A DNA stretch of 64,000 nucleotides. Origin: Bugula neritina (taxonomy: Eukaryota; Bryozoa; Gymnolaemata; Cheilostomatida; Bugulidae). A program made the translations under genes and the position numbers. The stretch covers positions 3,034,501 through 3,098,500 of the forward strand of contig OZ037766.1 of the NCBI GenBank assembly GCA_964035545.1, in the 5' to 3' direction. Under the pieces are notes generated by a model. That model saw only the letters and a list, made by a program, of their open reading frames with translations. It did not search any database and had not been told where the DNA came from. Shown one piece after another: positions 60,501 through 64,000 of this stretch; position 1 is the first letter of the stretch, and each line of letters opens with the position of its first letter.

Positions 60501-63500
60501 TGAAATTGCTTAAAATTCTGAAATATTTATGGTACTAGAAATCTTTTTAAGTCCTTTATTTTTATTCTCTAGATTGATACTAATGTGCTAGCATTGCTGT
60601 TTTCACTACTAACTTCACATGCCAACCTTGAGCATGAGCTAGAGTATACTAACACAAGACAAGCACTAGTAACCACTTTACCAGCAGTATTTTACGTACG
60701 TTCTTGTCAAATATGTAACTAAAACATGTATTAGATTTGTACAAACCTGCATCACATAAGCCGATGTGGCTATTAAGGACAAAGAATAAAAAGCAATTAT
60801 AAAACTAATAACTTCGTTAGAAACTTGTGCTATAACTTTTATTTGTCAACAATAAAGACACACTGTATGAAATCTAAAATTTAAATAAAAATGATTATTT
60901 TATAGTTTTAAAGTAAAGCTCCCACCTCATCATTCAGTATTAGCTTATGAACTGAATACGAGTTCAAGTAGTTGTATTACATTGAGGGCACAACTCCGAA
61001 GCTAGTGATATATTACCATTGAAGTATATACCGTGTAAAACCCCACGATGTCAGTGAACAGTGGACAACTCCAAAGTATTAACACAACCCGATTATTTTA
61101 AGCAAAAGAGCTGTTAAGTATAATCTATAGTCACAATATCTTGATGCTTGGAGTTCTAATGGCTATGGTTGGCTGACAACATGGTGTTTTGCACACAAGG
61201 GAACTTCACACTGAATAGAAATAGTAACAGTTGCTATTGTGTACATGCGTAGCTTGAATATAGTAGGTGATTGTGGAGGCTAGTAAATGTTGGAGTAAGC
61301 ATTCTGTACAGAAGTTTTGATCTAGAAGTTTATTTTGTTTGGTCCAAAGTCGTAGGAAACGTGTGTATATAAGCAGATCTTTATGCTTTGCATGTATTGA
61401 AGTGCGAACTGATTGGGCATGAACTTGATCTTGACCTTTGACCTAAGAATTCAACTCCTCACTTTTATTTGTGTGATTATCATTTCTAAGGCTTGTAAAA
61501 CTGAAAGACATAAGCTCAATATAATTTTATATAAAGAGTTTTCGACTAAATCTGCTACCAACACTAAATTACAGTGTACTGAGCTCACACTGGTTCTTTA
61601 AAAGAATGTAACTAAAAAGTGTAGTTAAAATAAAATTTTCAGCATATAATTCGTATCTCGTTACATTTATGCAGTATTAGAATATTTATTTACATCTTGA
61701 CCATCATCTGCAGACAATTTAAGAGTTGTCTGTTCAAACAGATGAACTTTATAATTAATAAATTTTGTGCACACATATCTTGAGCTAATGCCTGTTCATC
61801 TGCCGATGACATTACTATTGGCTCAGTGATACTAATTATTGCTGACTTTTACTGCATACTATTCTTAACTGTGGCAGCACTCAGGTTAATTGCTAAACTG
61901 GCTTAAATGTTTAGAACACAGGCTATACATGCTGTTAAGTAAGAAAATAAATGAAGCTACCCTGCTATAGATACTACGAATCAAGTTACTTCATTTTAAA
62001 TACTAAGCATCATGAGAAAAATGAAGAATAGCCTAATTTTGTTAAAGCAGGGTGTGAGTATACATTAATAACATATGATTAAATAATCTATAGTAAGTTG
62101 AGATCTATAAGTTAAATCTAACAGTGATGATCTAGTTTTATAAACAATATTTACTACCCTATGTATGAATGGGTACTATATTAATATAAACAGTCTAGCC
62201 ATGCAATACACATAATGGTGTTGTTTGAGAGCATTAGTATAGTATTATTAACCAGGTATATAGGTACAATACATATCCAGTTATTAAAGACAAAAATGCT
62301 GCCAAGTTAATCTATAAGAATTCAAACTGAATGAAAAGAAAATAAGTATAACATGATTTACTTGCAAGCTTAAATTAAATTAACTACATAGAACAACTTT
62401 GAAATTAGCATCAATTTACAAACTTTTTATTGCTTATAGGTACTCTCGGCAAAAACAAAATATTATAATTATATTAAAATATTAAAATAAAAAGCTCAGA
62501 ATAGTATAACTAAGTATTAGAATTGGGATTCCTTAGAGCAATTTGCTGCTGCCCTTAATATAACTTAAATTCTATAAAATACTGCAAGCAAGAATAAACT
62601 TTTAACATAAGGCTAGGTATAGTAACAGCTTCTGCTGAGATATATTTGTAGAATGTCTTATTGAAAGTATCTTGCTTAACTATTATCATCACCAAACAAG
62701 CACAAGTCCCAATTTATTTTAAGACACACACACAAAATTCAATGGCATACGGTCTTCAAATTATCTGTGGATGATGGCTAAGATATATTTAATACTGCCT
62801 GAATGTAGTGTGTTACAGATTTTTTAAGAAAACATCTGGTTTTAAAAATTTAAATGCTTTTTATGTGGCTAAAATGTATTCTTACTATTTGCATAGTAAT
62901 AATTTATTTTGTGTGCATTCACTAGCGGACTTCACAAGTCCATGACATAACGTCAAAAATGCTGACATACCAAGAAAACCAGGAAAAAAGAATCAACCAA
63001 TTAGAAGAAGTTCTCCAAAATTTAGAGGTAATTTATATGGATAGGGGAGGATAGAGCCCGTAGAGGTAGAGGGTAGCTGAAAAAGTATGTAAATCTGCAT
63101 CAAAGTTTTGCTGAATAATAATCTAACATGAAGATGCGTGCAATTTTATGGATTCCATTTTTTTTAAAAAGTTTTTCAGATGCTTAAGCTGTAGGTTAGA
63201 GCATTTTGCAGCCAGGGGAATTTCAAACTTTAATAAAATTGTAAAAAAGTGTAAAAATGTTGCTTTAATGGCTTATTTTCAGCATGTATACTGTTAAAAT
63301 ACAAATTTGATTATCAAAGAAGCAAAAAAGATGTAAAACAATCGAAAAAATACTTTTAGTTTGAAGGCTAATAAAATAAACAAATATGATTTGTTCTCTA
63401 GGAATTAATTGAAAAGTTTATTGGGTTTATTGATTAATATTATCTATCATTTAGTTTCGTTTTAATTATGCAAAATTATTGAAAATCAGTTTATTTTAAG

Positions 63501-63871
63501 GTTGATTAAATAAGAGTATAAGTGAGTTATAACTACCGAGTTTAATTTGAGTTTTCTAAATAAAAAATGGCAAAAATTTAGTTGAAGTTAAATTGAAAAT
63601 AATATTTTTTTGAAAGTTGAATCGCAGTTGAGGTAAATCTAAAAATAATACATGTAGGTTTTAATGTATCAGTTTATATGTTGTGTAACATAATATGTAT
63701 CAAAAAACAATGCTATTCATTTTATAGAAAAGAGTAGTAGATGTACCTAATCTAGTAATACAAGCCATGTTAGAAAAACAACTCCTTGTACCAAAAGCTG
63801 ACACACCTCCATCGGTGAACTCAGCCACACAGGTGGCTCCATCTGAGAACACCAACCTGCTGAGGTCGTGA
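43579..63871 (+). CDS. KCNN: Small-conductance calcium-activated potassium channel (SK), 861 aa
   Basis: Voltage-independent K+ channel gated by Ca2+ through constitutively bound calmodulin (family knowledge). Exons: 43579-44955, 51704-51799, 53355-53773, 55597-55732, 56259-56369, 57217-57347, 57967-58036, 62926-63027, 63728-63871 (TGA); 2,586 nt in frame. An in-frame TGA at 43573 supports the start. Residues 1 to about 420 are Ser/Thr/Asn-rich without a recognised domain. IGYRLGRRK leads into S1 (432-449). The 96-nt exon 2 is S2, ending YHAVEVK. Exon 3 carries S3-S5, including [20 protein letters not shown], a very conserved SK segment. Exon 4 is the pore with filter GYGD (655-658). Exon 5 is S6 plus the start of the calmodulin-binding domain ([18 protein letters not shown]). 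Exons 6-7 complete that domain ([13 protein letters not shown] ... NHQRKFL ... [14 protein letters not shown]). Exon 8 is a coiled coil ([18 protein letters not shown]). The family-typical pore-helix MWLIS is YMIA here. Confidence 0.97.
47440..47733. repeat. (GTGTGT/GTGTGCT)n microsatellite, SK intron 1
   Basis: About 290 bp of GT dinucleotides interspersed with TGTGGTG and GTGCTGT blocks. All overlapping Cys/Val and Thr/His ORFs on both strands are shadows. Confidence 0.95.
51583..51660 (-). mobile_element. tRNA-like SINE head, SK intron 1
   Basis: On the minus strand a box A-like GGGGTAATGGTTAGTGC and box B GGTTTGAATCCC have tRNA-like spacing. The acceptor-stem halves do not pair well and no SINE tail follows, so this is a tRNA-derived relic rather than a functional tRNA. 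Confidence 0.5.
53960..54043. repeat. Short tandem repeat (CTCAATGGCTGTGACC unit)
   Basis: Three to four copies of a roughly 22-bp unit TATCTCAATGGCTGTGACC in SK intron 3. Confidence 0.7.
54921..54976. repeat. (TA)n microsatellite, SK intron 3
   Basis: About 25 TA dinucleotides preceded by a shorter AT-rich ATATATAC region. Confidence 0.9.
57363..57727. repeat. (GT)n/(GTGC)n microsatellite, SK intron 6
   Basis: About 365 bp of GTGTGT with GTGC, GAGT and TTGT interruptions, starting about 15 bases after the donor of the exon at 57217-57347. The long Thr/His and Cys/Val ORFs are repeat shadows. Confidence 0.95.
57733..57957. repeat. 28-bp minisatellite, SK intron 6
   Basis: About eight copies of a unit reading TATAGATACACTGTCTATAT then AAACTAGG. 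The array ends about ten bases before the acceptor of the exon at 57967-58036, so it and the preceding microsatellite make up nearly the whole 619-bp intron. Confidence 0.9.
58037..62925 (+). other. Large SK intron 7 (4.9 kb)
   Basis: It separates the end of the calmodulin-binding domain from the coiled-coil exon. It is AT-rich except for a stretch at about 59,640-59,940. No alternative C-terminal exon was recognised. Confidence 0.6.
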
Positions 63872-64000
63872 AAAGACAACTCTCTTCAGGCTGAGGAGAA
63901 ATCTTTTAAAACCAAACACTTCAATCATACTTAATTAAAATGCAACATTTTAGATGCATTTTATACTATTGTGTAGATATCGCCAAAAATTAGATGACAT

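Overview
The window is animal nuclear DNA, AT-rich and intron-dense, with many microsatellites, minisatellites and tRNA-derived SINE fragments. GT-AG introns, long-chain acyl-CoA synthetases, a membrane-anchored beta-propeller-like protein and a calcium-activated potassium channel point to an invertebrate metazoan. The sequence alone does not settle the phylum. Exons were built by hand from splice sites and reading phase, so most real exons differ from simple ATG-to-stop ORFs.

Left third (1-25,782, minus strand, possibly to about 29,300): three tandem, same-orientation genes of the ACSL1/5/6-type long-chain acyl-CoA synthetase family. Copy A (1-4,904) runs off the left edge. Copies B (6,351-15,536; 663 aa) and C (16,999-25,782; 680 aa, or 688 with an upstream exon) are complete. 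Each complete copy has 17 coding exons with matching phases, and nearly all internal exons have identical lengths. C begins with a hydrophobic anchor. A and B begin with a different, cysteine-containing exon (MSCC...GPDCY). A has lost two motifs that B and C keep. B and C are nearly identical over two tracts that include intron sequence, which suggests gene conversion.

Middle (34,303-37,965, plus strand): a six-exon gene for a 470-aa single-pass membrane protein. It has a signal peptide, a large ectodomain with an NHL-like repeat, one transmembrane helix, and a short tail with two PPxY motifs. I do not recognise a named orthologue.

Right half (43,579-63,871, plus strand): a complete nine-exon small-conductance calcium-activated potassium channel (KCNN/SK family), 861 aa. 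It has S1-S6, a GYGD filter, a calmodulin-binding domain and a C-terminal coiled coil, preceded by a Ser/Thr-rich N-terminus of about 430 residues.

Between the genes are AT-rich non-coding stretches with SINE fragments, a foldback MITE and tandem arrays. Several arrays sit directly on splice junctions and repeat a splice-site-like core. No rRNA, intact tRNA or CRISPR array was seen.
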